Assembly: GCA_037382365.1 (NCBI GenBank)
Contig: JARRPZ010000004.1
Span: forward strand, 1 to 64,000
Length of the DNA stretch: 64,000 nt
DNA from: Lentisalinibacter sp037382365
Lineage (GTDB): Bacteria; Pseudomonadota; Gammaproteobacteria; Steroidobacterales; Woeseiaceae
Reading direction: 5' to 3'
Part shown: positions 31,025 to 39,941 of the stretch, piece after piece
How the letters are laid out: every line of letters begins with the position of its first letter
Position numbering within the stretch: the first letter of the stretch is position 1
Notes under the pieces: model-generated
The model's input: only the letters and a program-made list of their open reading frames with translations
Told to the model about the DNA's origin: nothing
The model's database searches: none
Position numbers and translations under genes: made by a program

Positions 31025-31050
31025 AAGCCGGGCATCGCCCGGCTTTTTTT
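31025..31050 (+). terminator. Rho-independent terminator after the HU-like gene
   Basis: AAGCCGGG (31025-31032) pairs with CCCGGCTT (31037-31044), followed by a T-run to 31050. The run overlaps the stop codon of the convergent TerB-like gene by two bases. Confidence 0.92.
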
Positions 31051-31513
31051 ATTGCTCGTCAGGGCGCGCCAGGAGCTTGCGACGTATGACTTCCGATCGC
31101 GGGACGTAGAGCAGCTCCCCGATCTTGTGCACCATGGCGTCTTCGTACTTGTCGAGCCGCCCGTCGGCGAAGGCCACGGTCCACAGCCGTCCCATCAGTT
31201 CGGATTTCTGTTGCTCGTTCAGACGCTCGTGGAGTGTGCGCGTGAATTCGAACAGCGAGACAGAGCGCTCCACGCGCTCGTTCGCCTCGGCACGGAGCAG
31301 CGCCGCTTCTTCCTCGCTGAGGCCGTAGTGGCGTCGGAGCAGCGCCTCCAGCGCGAGTTCCTCCTCCGCGTCGAAGTCGAAATCCGCGCGAGCCACCTCG
31401 ACGAGCAGCGCCGCGGCGGCCAGCCGTATGGCCTCCCGCTCGTCTTCTTCGGTGTGATCAGGGGACGCGTTGTCCAGCAGGGATTCGAGTTTTCGCTGCA
31501 GTCGTCCGAGCAT
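31049..31513 (-). CDS. TerB-like (tellurite resistance/co-chaperone helical) domain protein
   Basis: 154 residues from ATG 31513; the longer open frame runs into the hydrolase gene. All-helical and acidic. Two repeats characteristic of TerB-like domains: ALLVEVARADFDFDAEEELALEALLRRHYG and LWTVAFADGRLDKYEDAMVHKIGELLYVPRSE. Such proteins bind metal or serve as adaptors at the membrane; actual function unknown. It follows the hydrolase gene by two bases and is probably co-transcribed with it. Confidence 0.8.
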   Translation of the reverse strand: MLGRLQRKLESLLDNASPDHTEEDEREAIRLAAAALLVEVARADFDFDAEEELALEALLRRHYGLSEEEAALLRAEANERVERSVSLFEFTRTLHERLNEQQKSELMGRLWTVAFADGRLDKYEDAMVHKIGELLYVPRSEVIRRKLLARPDEQ

Positions 31514-31515
31514 GG

Positions 31516-32163
31516 TCAGTCCTGATCCGCGCCGCCGGAGCGCAGCCAGTCGAGCAGCTGCTCGCGGAGTACGGTGAGTTTGCCATGGAAAAAATGGTCG
31601 ACCCCGGGCAGGAGCAGGAGTTCCGGCCCCGGGGCGAGTTCGTTCACCCACGCCACGACGGCGTCCGCATCGACGAGCTCGTCGTCGGCGCCCTGGACGA
31701 TAAGCCATGGACAGTCCGGCTGAGTCTCGGTGGCGACCGGCAGACGGCCCACCGGCGGTGCCACAGTGATCAGGCGTGCGGGCGCTTCGCGTGCGGCTGC
31801 GTGCAGTGCCACGGCCGCACCGAAAGAGAAACCGGCGAGCCAGGCGTCGCCCCCGAACTGATCCCGTGCCCAGGCGACGGCGGCCAGCGCATCGTCTGTC
31901 TCGCCGCGGCCTTCGTCGTAAACCCCTTCGCTGGTGCCCGCACCGCGGAAGTTGAAGCGCACGGCCGCCCTGCCGAGCTCGGTGAAACTCCGGCACAGCG
32001 TGTGCACGACCTTGTTCTCCATGGTGCCGCCATGCAGGGGATGCGGATGGCAGGCGACGCCGAATCCCGTCGGTTCGGCCTCTGCCGGCAACTCGACGAG
32101 CGCCTCGAGTTCCCCGGCCGGCCCGCGGATGCGTGCTTCCTTACGCCGCGGCAGTTTGCGCAT
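31516..32163 (-). CDS. Alpha/beta hydrolase (serine esterase-like)
   Basis: 215 residues from ATG 32163. Alpha/beta-hydrolase landmarks: HPHPLHGGTMENKVVHTLC, RFNFRGAGTSEG forming the oxyanion region, nucleophile elbow GFSFGA, an acid strand around QGADDELVDADAV and the last histidine in GVDHFFHGK. Cytoplasmic, no signal peptide; substrate unknown, similar to small carboxylesterases of the YfhR/2-hydroxymuconate type. The start lies inside the end of the antiporter gene (23-base overlap), suggesting coupled translation. Confidence 0.85.
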   Translation of the reverse strand: MRKLPRRKEARIRGPAGELEALVELPAEAEPTGFGVACHPHPLHGGTMENKVVHTLCRSFTELGRAAVRFNFRGAGTSEGVYDEGRGETDDALAAVAWARDQFGGDAWLAGFSFGAAVALHAAAREAPARLITVAPPVGRLPVATETQPDCPWLIVQGADDELVDADAVVAWVNELAPGPELLLLPGVDHFFHGKLTVLREQLLDWLRSGGADQD

Positions 32164-33985
32164 CGGCCTCGCCTTCGGCTGCGCCCTGCTTCGATCGTCC
32201 CGGCGCGAAATAGACGATCGTATCGCCCGCCTTCGGTTCCAGCTCGTGCTGCAGCGAGAAGACATCCACGTCCCCGTCCTGCTCGATCAGCATGACCTGC
32301 ATCGCCTCTTCGGGCCGCTCGCTGAGAAAATCGCTGTAGCTGTAGTTGTCCGACAGCTTGGTCTTGTAGAACGACCAGCCGCGCACGTACAGACGCCACA
32401 GGCGTTCGAAGACCGCGGCCTTGTCGAAGGCGACGTTACCGCGCCGGGGGCGCGCGATCACTTTCGGATCGTCCTCTGCCGCCGCGCCCATGGGCAGCTG
32501 GAACACGTTACGCTGGCCGACCTCGGGCGCGAGCTGGGTGCATACCAGTGCGTTGTAAGCATCATTACTGGTCGCCGCGAGTACGATGCGTACGTGAGCG
32601 AGTTCCACCGACTCTTCGGCGAACTCGGACAGGATGTCACCGTAGAAGACGGGCACACCGGCCAGTCGCGCGCCGCGCAGATTGTGCCAGGAGGAATCGG
32701 CCACCAGCACGTTCACCTTCAGCTCCTGCAGGGTGCGGGCGAGTTCGATGGTCCAGGGCGACGCACCCACGATCACCACACTGTCCCGATGCCGCGACGA
32801 CAGTCCCAGGCGGTTGGCGAGCCAGTTCAGCGACAGACCGTGCGCGAACACCGTCGCGAATATCACGGCGAATACGAGGGGCAGCAGCACCTCCGCATCC
32901 GCGTAGCCCGCGTCCGCCAGCCGCGGCCCCATCACACCGGCGGTAGCGGCGGCGACGATGCCACGGGGGGCGATCCACGCGAGCAGGACACGCTCGCGCC
33001 ACTGCATGTCCGCATTGAACGTCGCCAGCAGGATCGCGGCGGGCCTTGCAAGCAGCATGATGGCGGCGATCAGCGCCGCGCCGCGCCAGCCGATCGAGGT
33101 GAGCGAGGCGATGTTCAGATCGGCCGTGAGCAGCACGAATACGACCGACACCAGCATGATCGTGATGTATTCCTTGAAGCGTTTCATGTCGCCGATGCCG
33201 GGCAGATTCATATTGGCGACGACGATGCCCATGATCGTCACGGCGAGCAGACCGGCTTCGTGCTGCATGAGGTTCGAGATCTCGTACACCACGAGCACCA
33301 GCCCCAGCATCACCGGGCTCTTCAGATATTCCGGCACCAGGCCCGCGCGGAATGCACGGCCGGTCAGCCAGCCGCCGAGCCCGCCGAAGATCAGGCCGGA
33401 AGCGATGGCGAGGCCGAGGCCCTGGATCACTTCCTCCCAGCCGCTGCCCTCACCGCGGAACACGAAGAACTGGAACACCAGCACCGCGAGCAGCGCCCCG
33501 ATGGGGTCATTGACGATGCCCTCCCACTTCAGGTAGCTCGCCGTCCTGCGGTTCAATGCACTCTGACGCAGGAGCGGCATGATCACCGTGGGACCGGTGA
33601 CCACCATGATCGCGCCGAACACGAGCGACACCGGCCAGTCGAGCCCCCCGATGTAGTGGGCGCAGAGACTCGACAGCGCCCAGCCCAGTGGCGCGCCCAG
33701 GTAGACCAGGCGCTGTACGCCGCGGGCCGCCTCCTTCAGCTCCGCCAGCCGCAGACTGAGCCCCCCCTCGAACAGGATGATGGCGACACAGAGACTGATG
33801 ACAGGGCGCAGGAGCTCGCCGAGCTGTTCGGACGGATCGATCAGGCCGAGGACGGGGCCCACCACGATGCCGGAACCGGCCAGCAGGACGATCGCGGGCA
33901 GTCGCAGGCGCCAGGCCACCCACTGGGCCGCCACGCCCAGCGCGACGACACCTACGATAACGAGAACCAAGTGATCTTCGGGCAT
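32141..33985 (-). CDS. Cation/proton antiporter (CPA family) with C-terminal TrkA-N-like domain
   Basis: 614 residues from ATG 33985; the extra N-terminal residues of the longer frame are not conserved-looking. About 12-13 membrane helices occupy residues 1-400: ILFEGGLSLRLAELKEAARG, MVVTGPTVIMPLLRQSAL, KWEGIVNDPIGALLAV and RVLLAWIAPRGIVAAATAGV are typical of NhaP-type exchangers. The C-terminal part (VVIVGASPWTIELARTL, VLVADSSWHNLRGARLAGVP) resembles a nucleotide-binding TrkA-N domain but lacks a clean GxGxxG. Exports Na+ or K+ against protons at the inner membrane; the ion is not determined. Confidence 0.85.
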   Translation of the reverse strand: MPEDHLVLVIVGVVALGVAAQWVAWRLRLPAIVLLAGSGIVVGPVLGLIDPSEQLGELLRPVISLCVAIILFEGGLSLRLAELKEAARGVQRLVYLGAPLGWALSSLCAHYIGGLDWPVSLVFGAIMVVTGPTVIMPLLRQSALNRRTASYLKWEGIVNDPIGALLAVLVFQFFVFRGEGSGWEEVIQGLGLAIASGLIFGGLGGWLTGRAFRAGLVPEYLKSPVMLGLVLVVYEISNLMQHEAGLLAVTIMGIVVANMNLPGIGDMKRFKEYITIMLVSVVFVLLTADLNIASLTSIGWRGAALIAAIMLLARPAAILLATFNADMQWRERVLLAWIAPRGIVAAATAGVMGPRLADAGYADAEVLLPLVFAVIFATVFAHGLSLNWLANRLGLSSRHRDSVVIVGASPWTIELARTLQELKVNVLVADSSWHNLRGARLAGVPVFYGDILSEFAEESVELAHVRIVLAATSNDAYNALVCTQLAPEVGQRNVFQLPMGAAAEDDPKVIARPRRGNVAFDKAAVFERLWRLYVRGWSFYKTKLSDNYSYSDFLSERPEEAMQVMLIEQDGDVDVFSLQHELEPKAGDTIVYFAPGRSKQGAAEGEADAQTAAA

Positions 33986-34124
33986 CGGTGCGCTCGCCAG
34001 GAGACAGCGCAGTACGGTAACGGCCGTACCCGCGGGTCGCAACAACCCCGGTATTCCACCGGACACGGGTCACCCGTGCGCCGTTCTGGCCGGGGACCGG
34101 GCATTTACCGTAAGATTAGGGAAT

Positions 34125-34165
34125 TATAAGAACAAACCGGCCGGGAAACGTCAGCGTTTCCGGCC
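34125..34165 (+). promoter_or_regulatory. Probable -10 and leader hairpin before rocD
   Basis: TATAAG at 34125-34130 is a possible -10. Just after it, GGCCGGGAAACG (34139-34150) pairs with CGTTTCCGGCC (34155-34165) with one bulged base around a TCAG loop. The hairpin ends 14 bases before the TTG start, so it could modulate ribosome access. No known riboswitch class is recognised. Confidence 0.5.
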
Positions 34166-34179
34166 AGCGGAGCGTAGCG

Positions 34180-35400
34180 TTGGCCAATTCCAGGATCGAA
34201 CTCGAGAACGCTTATTGCGCGCAGAATTATCACCCCCTGCCGGTGGTGCTGCGGCGCGGTGAGGGTGTCTACGTCTGGGACGACGAGGGGCGTCGCTACC
34301 TGGACATGATGAGCGCCTATTCGGCGGTCAGCCACGGCCATGCGCACCCTCGCCTGGTCGAAGTGCTCACCCGCCAGGCCGGCGAGCTGAGTATCGTCTC
34401 GCGGGCGTTCCACAGCGACCGGCTGGGGCCTTTCCTGAAGCGTATCTGCGACCTGACGGGACAGGACCGGGCATTGCCGATGAACACCGGTGCCGAGGCA
34501 GTAGAGACGGCACTGAAGGCCGCGAGGAAGTGGGCATATACGGTCAAAGGGGTCGAAAAGGACACGGCGGAGATCATCGCCTGTCGGAACAATTTCCACG
34601 GCCGCACGATCACCATCGTCGGCATGTCCAGCGAGGAATCGTATCGCGAAGGCTTCGGACCGTTCGCGCCGGGATTCCGGCTGGTGGACTTCGGTGACGC
34701 AGAAGCCCTCGAGGCGTCGATCACGCGGAACACGGCCGCATTCCTGGTCGAACCGATGCAGGGTGAGGGAGGGATCGTGATCCCGCCGCCGGGCTACCTG
34801 GCGGCCTGCCAGGATATCTGCCGCCGCCACAACGTGCTGCTGATCTGCGACGAGATACAGACCGGGCTGGGTCGTACGGGGCGTTTTCTCGCCTCCGATC
34901 ACGAGGGCGTCGTGCCGGACGGTCTAATCCTCGGGAAGGCGCTCGGCGGCGGCATCCTGCCGGTATCGATGTTCCTCGCGCGCCGCGACGTCATGGAAGT
35001 CTTTCAGCCGGGCGACCACGGTAGTACCTTCGGCGGTAACCCGCTGGCAGCAGCGGTCGCGCTGGAGGCACTGAACATCATCGTCGAGGAAGACCTTACC
35101 GCGCGTAGCGCCGAGATGGGCGAGTTCCTGATCGATTCGCTCCGGCGCATCGAGAGCCCGCTGATACGCGACGTACGCGGCTCCGGGCTGTTCGTCGGGC
35201 TCGAGATAGACCCGGCACGGGGCAGCGCCCGCGAAGTGTGTCTGCGACTCATGGAGAAGGGCATACTGACCAAAGAGACGCACGAGACGGTGGTGCGCCT
35301 GGCGCCGCCGCTGTCCATCGACCGTGAGCAGCTCTCCTGGGCGGTCGCCCGTATCGAAGAGGTGCTCGACGACATGGAACACCTGCGCAAGGCGTCCTGA
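34180..35400 (+). CDS. rocD: Ornithine aminotransferase
   Basis: 406 residues from TTG 34180, near the usual 400. Class III PLP aminotransferase with NTGAEAVETALKAARKWAY, NNFHGRTITIVGMS, LVEPMQGEGGIVIPP, the cofactor aspartate in ICDEIQTGLGRTG, the lysine in ILGKALGGGILPVS and HGSTFGGNPLA. The early segment NYHPLPVVLRRGEG is typical of ornithine aminotransferases. Converts ornithine to glutamate semialdehyde in arginine/ornithine catabolism. It stands alone with a structured leader. Confidence 0.93.
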   Translation: MANSRIELENAYCAQNYHPLPVVLRRGEGVYVWDDEGRRYLDMMSAYSAVSHGHAHPRLVEVLTRQAGELSIVSRAFHSDRLGPFLKRICDLTGQDRALPMNTGAEAVETALKAARKWAYTVKGVEKDTAEIIACRNNFHGRTITIVGMSSEESYREGFGPFAPGFRLVDFGDAEALEASITRNTAAFLVEPMQGEGGIVIPPPGYLAACQDICRRHNVLLICDEIQTGLGRTGRFLASDHEGVVPDGLILGKALGGGILPVSMFLARRDVMEVFQPGDHGSTFGGNPLAAAVALEALNIIVEEDLTARSAEMGEFLIDSLRRIESPLIRDVRGSGLFVGLEIDPARGSAREVCLRLMEKGILTKETHETVVRLAPPLSIDREQLSWAVARIEEVLDDMEHLRKAS

Positions 35401-35431
35401 GGGGCCGCAATCCGGGGAGAGTCGATCGATC

Positions 35432-36340
35432 ATGTCAGGAAATATCGCCGTTTTCATCGGACTGGGCCTGCTCGCCGCACTGCTCGGTGGCGCGATCGGC
35501 TGGTTGGCACACTTCGGTCGCTGCCGCCGGCAGCGCCTGGGCCTGGCGGCCTACTGGCAGGAGAAACTCGAGGTAGAGGAACTCGCGAGGGCACGGCTCG
35601 AAAAGCAGGTCGGCAAGTTGACGACCCGTGTCGATGCCGCCCGCCGCGCCGAACGGGATGCCTTGCGCCGACTCGCGCGGACCGAGGAAGAAATGACCGA
35701 GGCCGCGCGCGGAGCAGACCATGCCGGCGCCGAGCTGACCGACTGCCACATGGCCCTTGCGTCCACGAATCGCAAGCGGGACGAATTGCATCAGCAGCTC
35801 CAGAAGCTGCTCGAACACAGTCGTGAACTGATGGCGACCTCGAAAGCCAAGGACGAGAAGATCTTCGCGCTCAGCCGCGAACTGGAGAGCTGGAAGGAAC
35901 GGGTCCCGCCGCTGGTCCAGCGCTATCGGGACAAGGCAATGGAAGCCAGCGAGGCGCTGCAGGCGCTGGAGACACAGACGGAGCGGACGCACCAGCTCGA
36001 AGAGGCACTGCGCACGCGCATGGCACCCTCGAGCGATGCGCCGACGGATAACGGCAGGATCGCGGAGGCACGGCGAGTATCCGGCCGCGGTCGGGACGAT
36101 CTCAAACGCATCCGGGGTATCGGGCCGGTGCTGGAACGACTGCTGAACGACATGGGTATCGATCGGCTGCAGCAGATCGCGGATTTCGGACCGGAGGAGA
36201 TCCGAGAGGTCGAGGCGGCGTTGAAGGATTTCCCGGGTCGGATCGAGCGCGATCGCTGGGTGGAACAGGCACGCGGACTGATCCGCGAAGGCCGGCGCGA
36301 CGCCGGCACGGCAACCTGGCTGGGGAGGACGGAGACATGA
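35432..36340 (+). CDS. Membrane-anchored coiled-coil protein with C-terminal helix-hairpin-helix
   Basis: 302 residues from ATG 35432; upstream frame overlaps rocD. One N-terminal membrane helix (FIGLGLLAALLGGAIGWLAH), then a long charged coiled coil from about 40 to 200 rich in Glu, Arg, Lys and Ala, a short Ser/Pro/Asn linker and a helix-hairpin-helix-like domain near residue 225, DDLKRIRGIGPVLERLLNDM, of the type found in ribosomal and repair proteins. Function unknown; it could hold nucleic acid or a partner near the membrane. Its stop overlaps the PEBP start by four bases. Confidence 0.75.
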   Translation: MSGNIAVFIGLGLLAALLGGAIGWLAHFGRCRRQRLGLAAYWQEKLEVEELARARLEKQVGKLTTRVDAARRAERDALRRLARTEEEMTEAARGADHAGAELTDCHMALASTNRKRDELHQQLQKLLEHSRELMATSKAKDEKIFALSRELESWKERVPPLVQRYRDKAMEASEALQALETQTERTHQLEEALRTRMAPSSDAPTDNGRIAEARRVSGRGRDDLKRIRGIGPVLERLLNDMGIDRLQQIADFGPEEIREVEAALKDFPGRIERDRWVEQARGLIREGRRDAGTATWLGRTET

Positions 36341-36963
36341 ATCTGACGACGAGCGCTTTCCGGGACGGCGAACGTATCCCGGACGAATTCTGCTTCGGCA
36401 ATCCCGCGGAGGAAGGCCACATGACGCTCGGGGCCAACCGCAATCCGGATTTCACCTGGGCGAACCTGCCGGAGGGCACCCGTTCACTGGCACTGATCTG
36501 CGTGGATGTCGATGTCCCCAGCAAGGCCGACGACGTGAATCAGGAAGGACGCACCATCCCGGCGGGTCTCCCCCGGGTCGATTTCTACCACTGGGTCATG
36601 GTCGACATACCGGCCCATATCACCGGCATCCCCGCCGGTTCGTGCTCGGACGGCGTCACGGCGCAGGGCAAGAAGGATCCCGCGGGCCCGGACGGGGCGC
36701 GACAGGGACTGAACGACTACACGGGATTCATGTCCGGCGATCCGGAAATGGCCGGAGAGTATTTCGGCTATGACGGTCCCTGCCCGCCGTGGAACGACGA
36801 ACTGCTGCACCACTATCACTTCGTGCTCTACGCGACGGACCTGGAAAGCGTACCCGTCGACGGCAAATTCACGGGCCAGGATGTGCTGAAGGCGCTGGAG
36901 GGTCACGTCCTCGCCGAATCGCGCGTCATCGGTACCTACACGCTCAATCCGCGGGTCGGCTGA
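36337..36963 (+). CDS. YbhB/YbcL (PEBP, Raf kinase inhibitor-like) family protein
   Basis: 208 residues from ATG 36337, overlapping the previous stop as ATGA. Family signature: FTWANLPEGTRSLALICVDVD, HWVMVDIPAHI, GYDGPCPPWNDELLHHYHF with the conserved ligand-pocket Asp/His residues, and LEGHVLAESRVIGTYTL. Bacterial members have no signal peptide here and unknown ligand. Ends eight bases before the convergent TonB-like gene. Confidence 0.9.
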   Translation: MNLTTSAFRDGERIPDEFCFGNPAEEGHMTLGANRNPDFTWANLPEGTRSLALICVDVDVPSKADDVNQEGRTIPAGLPRVDFYHWVMVDIPAHITGIPAGSCSDGVTAQGKKDPAGPDGARQGLNDYTGFMSGDPEMAGEYFGYDGPCPPWNDELLHHYHFVLYATDLESVPVDGKFTGQDVLKALEGHVLAESRVIGTYTLNPRVG

Positions 36964-36971
36964 GCCGTGCC

Positions 36972-37433
36972 TCAGGGGCTTTCCGGCCGCTCCACCGAGA
37001 AGTCGACGATACGGATGCGGGTGCCCGGCTGGCCGACCGGGAAGCGCTGGCTGCGTACCCGGGAGAGCGCCTCGCTCTCGTAGACTCCCGCCGGTGCCGC
37101 ATCGAGCACACGGGCGTCGACCACGCGACCGCGCGCATCGACGTCGACCTCCACTTGCACGAAGCCCTGCACTCCCCGCTTGCCCGGAACGGGAGGGGCC
37201 TGCAGTGGCGGTGGCGGCGGCTCGAGTTCGGGCAACTGGCGGCGCGGTTCGCCGAACAGTTCCGCCACGTCCAGACTGTCGTAGCCGACCAGCAGATCCA
37301 GCGGCCGGGCTTCCAGGGGCGGCTCGTCCGAACCCGTGGCCCGGTCGAAGCCGCCCCAGAGTTCGACCGCTATCAGGAGCATGACGCCGACGACGACGCA
37401 GGCAGCCACGAACGAGCCGAGGAGCCGCACCAT
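36972..37433 (-). CDS. Short TonB-like energy transducer
   Basis: 153 residues. One N-terminal membrane helix (GSFVAACVVVGVMLLIAVEL), a short proline-rich linker (PELEPPPPPLQAPPVPG) and a compact TonB-type C-terminal domain (GVQGFVQVEVDVDARGRVVD, SEALSRVRSQRFP). Half the size of the other TonB-like protein. It lies downstream of msrB on the same strand. Whether it energises a receptor or works in envelope biogenesis is unknown. Confidence 0.75.
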   Translation of the reverse strand: MVRLLGSFVAACVVVGVMLLIAVELWGGFDRATGSDEPPLEARPLDLLVGYDSLDVAELFGEPRRQLPELEPPPPPLQAPPVPGKRGVQGFVQVEVDVDARGRVVDARVLDAAPAGVYESEALSRVRSQRFPVGQPGTRIRIVDFSVERPESP

Positions 37434-37486
37434 TCGTCAGCGCGCTCCGCCGCGGCGTGCGCCGGGCTCTCCGGTACGGCTGCGCG

Positions 37487-37882
37487 TCATCGTTTGTCGT
37501 CGCCGTCCTCGAAGGCCAGCGCACACGAATTGATGCAGTACCTGAGACCCGTGGGCTCGGGACCGTCGGGGAAAACATGTCCCAGATGGGCCCCGCAATT
37601 GGCGCAGAGCACTTCGTCGCGGACCATGCCGTGGCTCGTGTCGCGTTCGGTGCGCACGCGGTCGCCGGCCAGTGGCAGCCAGAAACTCGGCCAGCCGGAA
37701 CCGGAGTCGTACTTGTTCTTCGAGCTGAACAGCTCGGTGCCGCAGACGACACAGGCGTAGGTCCCATCGGCCTTGTGGTCGACATAGCGACCCGTGAAGG
37801 CAGGCTCCGTGCCACTGCACTGGGTCACGCGCCAGGCATCGTCACCCAGCCGCCGGCGGAGTTCGTCCCGTTCGTCGCTCAT
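37487..37882 (-). CDS. msrB: Peptide methionine sulfoxide reductase MsrB
   Basis: 131 residues, cytoplasmic. Zinc cysteines in YACVVCGTELF and VLCANCGAHLGH, substrate pocket SGWPSFW, and catalytic cysteine in GLRYCINSCALAF. Reduces the R-form of methionine sulfoxide. The start overlaps the htpG stop by four bases, so htpG and msrB are co-translated: chaperone and repair enzyme together point to protein damage response. Confidence 0.95.
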   Translation of the reverse strand: MSDERDELRRRLGDDAWRVTQCSGTEPAFTGRYVDHKADGTYACVVCGTELFSSKNKYDSGSGWPSFWLPLAGDRVRTERDTSHGMVRDEVLCANCGAHLGHVFPDGPEPTGLRYCINSCALAFEDGDDKR

Positions 37883-39798
37883 CGATCTGCGTCCTCTTCC
37901 ACCAGGGTATCTGTCTGTCCCTCCGTGGGCTCACCCGCGCCGGCCAGCTCCAGCAGCAGCCGATTCATCCGTCGGACGTAGGCGGCCGGGTCCTCCAGTG
38001 CACCGCCTTCGGCCAGCCTGGCCTGATCCAGCAGCACCCTGGCCAGATCCCCGAAGCGCCCTTCGTCGCCCTCCGCGGCGAGTCTCGCCACCAGGGGGTG
38101 CCGGGGATTGATCTCGAATATCGGTTTCGATTCCGGCAGCTTCTGGCCCGCCGCCTCCAACAGCTGGCGCATCTGCCGCCCCACGTCGTGCTCCGAGAGT
38201 ATCAGGCACGCCGGCGAATCCACCAGACGCCGACTCACCTGGACGGTCTCCACCTGGTCCTTCAGCAGCCGGCGCAATTTCTTCAGGAGCGGTTTGTGCT
38301 CCTCATCCAGTGCCTCCTGACCGGGGTCGCTCTGCCCGCCCGGCAGGTCAGCCGTTCCCCGCGCGACGTCTCGCAGGGGCTTGCCTTGGTATTCGGGCAA
38401 CTGGCCGATCATCCACTCGTCCAGTCGGTCGTGCAGCAGGAGCACCTCGATACCGCGCTCGCGGAACACTTCGAGCTGTGGCGCAGCGCGTGCTGTCTCG
38501 AGGCTGTCCGCCACGATGTAGTAGATCGCGTCCTGATCCGTCTGCAAGCGGCCGAGGTAGTCGTCCAGCGACTGATCCTGGGCCGAGCCCTCTGCCGCGG
38601 TGGTGGTGAACCTGAGCAGGGTGGCGATGCGCTCTGCGTTCGCCGGGTCTTCCCCGATCCCCTCCTTCAGTACTTCGCCGAATTCGTTCCATATGGTCTG
38701 GTAAGTCTCCGGCTCCTCGGTCGCGGTCTTCTCGATGAGCTCCAGCGCACGACGGGTGAGTGCGCTGCGCAGCGCATCCAGCGAGGGGTGGGACTGCAGA
38801 AGCTCGCGTGAAACGTTCAGCGGCAGGTCGGCAGTGTCGATGACCCCGCGGACGAACCTGAGGTAGAGCGGCAGGAACTGCTCCGCGTCGTCCATGATGA
38901 AGACCCGCTGGACGTAGAGCTTGAGTCCACGGGGCGACTCCCGGTTCCACAGGTCGAACGGCGCGTGGCCGGGAATGTAGAGCAGGCTCGTATACTGACG
39001 TTTGCCCTCCACGTGGTTGTGGGTCCAGGCGAGCGGATCCGCGAAGTCGTGGGTGAGGTGCTTGTAGAACTCCCGGTACTCCTCATCGGTGATTTCGTTG
39101 CGCGGCCGCGTCCACAACGCCGTCGCGGCGTTCACCGTCTCCCGCTCGCCGTCCCCGGGCAGTGTGACCGGGAAGGCGATGTGATCGGAGTAGCGGAGGA
39201 TCAGATGGCGCAGCCGTTCCGCGGACGCGAATTCGCGGGCATCCTCGCGCAGATGCAACACGACCCGGGTGCCGCGCTCGGGGATCGTCTCGCTCTCGAT
39301 GGTGAATTCACCCTGACCATCGGACTCCCAGCGGGTGCCCGATTCCGCCGGGCAGCCCGCCCGGCGTGTGTGCACCTCGACGCGCTCGGCGACGATGAAC
39401 GAGGAATAGAACCCCACGCCGAACTGACCGATCAGTCGGGCGTCCTTGCGCGTGTCCCCGGTCAGCGACTTCAGGAATTCGGCCGTGCCGGATCGCGCGA
39501 TCGTGCCCAGGTTGGTGATCACCTCCTCCCGGCTCATCCCGATGCCGTTGTCGGTGACGGTGACCGTGCCGTTATCGGCGTCGAAGTCCACGTCGATACC
39601 GAGTTCCGGCTGATCCTCCATCAGTTCGGCTTCTCCCAGCGCCTCGAAGCGGAGTTTGTCCGCCGCGTCGGAGGCGTTCGAGATCAGCTCGCGCAGGAAG
39701 ATCTCCCGATTGCTGTACAGCGAGTGAATCATCAGGTGGAGGAGCTGCTTCACCTCCGCCTGGAAGCCCAGTGTCTCCCGGCTCGTCGTCTCTGCCAT
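37879..39798 (-). CDS. htpG: Chaperone HtpG (Hsp90)
   Basis: 639 residues, close to the family size of about 625-635. ATP lid and pocket: REIFLRELISNASDAADKLR, VTVTDNGIGMSREEV, GQFGVGFYSSFIVAERVEVH; middle domain PFDLWNRESPRGLKLYVQR and NVSRELLQSHPSLDAL; C-terminal dimerisation domain to the end. ATP-dependent folding helper in the cytoplasm. I looked for a sigma-32 type promoter upstream and do not see a convincing one. Confidence 0.96.
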   Translation of the reverse strand: MAETTSRETLGFQAEVKQLLHLMIHSLYSNREIFLRELISNASDAADKLRFEALGEAELMEDQPELGIDVDFDADNGTVTVTDNGIGMSREEVITNLGTIARSGTAEFLKSLTGDTRKDARLIGQFGVGFYSSFIVAERVEVHTRRAGCPAESGTRWESDGQGEFTIESETIPERGTRVVLHLREDAREFASAERLRHLILRYSDHIAFPVTLPGDGERETVNAATALWTRPRNEITDEEYREFYKHLTHDFADPLAWTHNHVEGKRQYTSLLYIPGHAPFDLWNRESPRGLKLYVQRVFIMDDAEQFLPLYLRFVRGVIDTADLPLNVSRELLQSHPSLDALRSALTRRALELIEKTATEEPETYQTIWNEFGEVLKEGIGEDPANAERIATLLRFTTTAAEGSAQDQSLDDYLGRLQTDQDAIYYIVADSLETARAAPQLEVFRERGIEVLLLHDRLDEWMIGQLPEYQGKPLRDVARGTADLPGGQSDPGQEALDEEHKPLLKKLRRLLKDQVETVQVSRRLVDSPACLILSEHDVGRQMRQLLEAAGQKLPESKPIFEINPRHPLVARLAAEGDEGRFGDLARVLLDQARLAEGGALEDPAAYVRRMNRLLLELAGAGEPTEGQTDTLVEEDADR

Positions 39799-39941
39799 GC
39801 CCGTCAGTCCCCTCCCGAATCAGATACGCCGGCTCCGGCCATCGACGTTCGACGTCGTGGCCCGGAACGACCTTCAGAGGGTTTGAGAATGAGGCCGGGC
39901 GCGCCGAAATCAAGCCGCCGGCGCTACATTCACGCGGACGG

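Noticed and set aside
31934..34129. 731-residue open frame opposite the antiporter and hydrolase
   Set aside because: Shadow across two real genes; no family signature.
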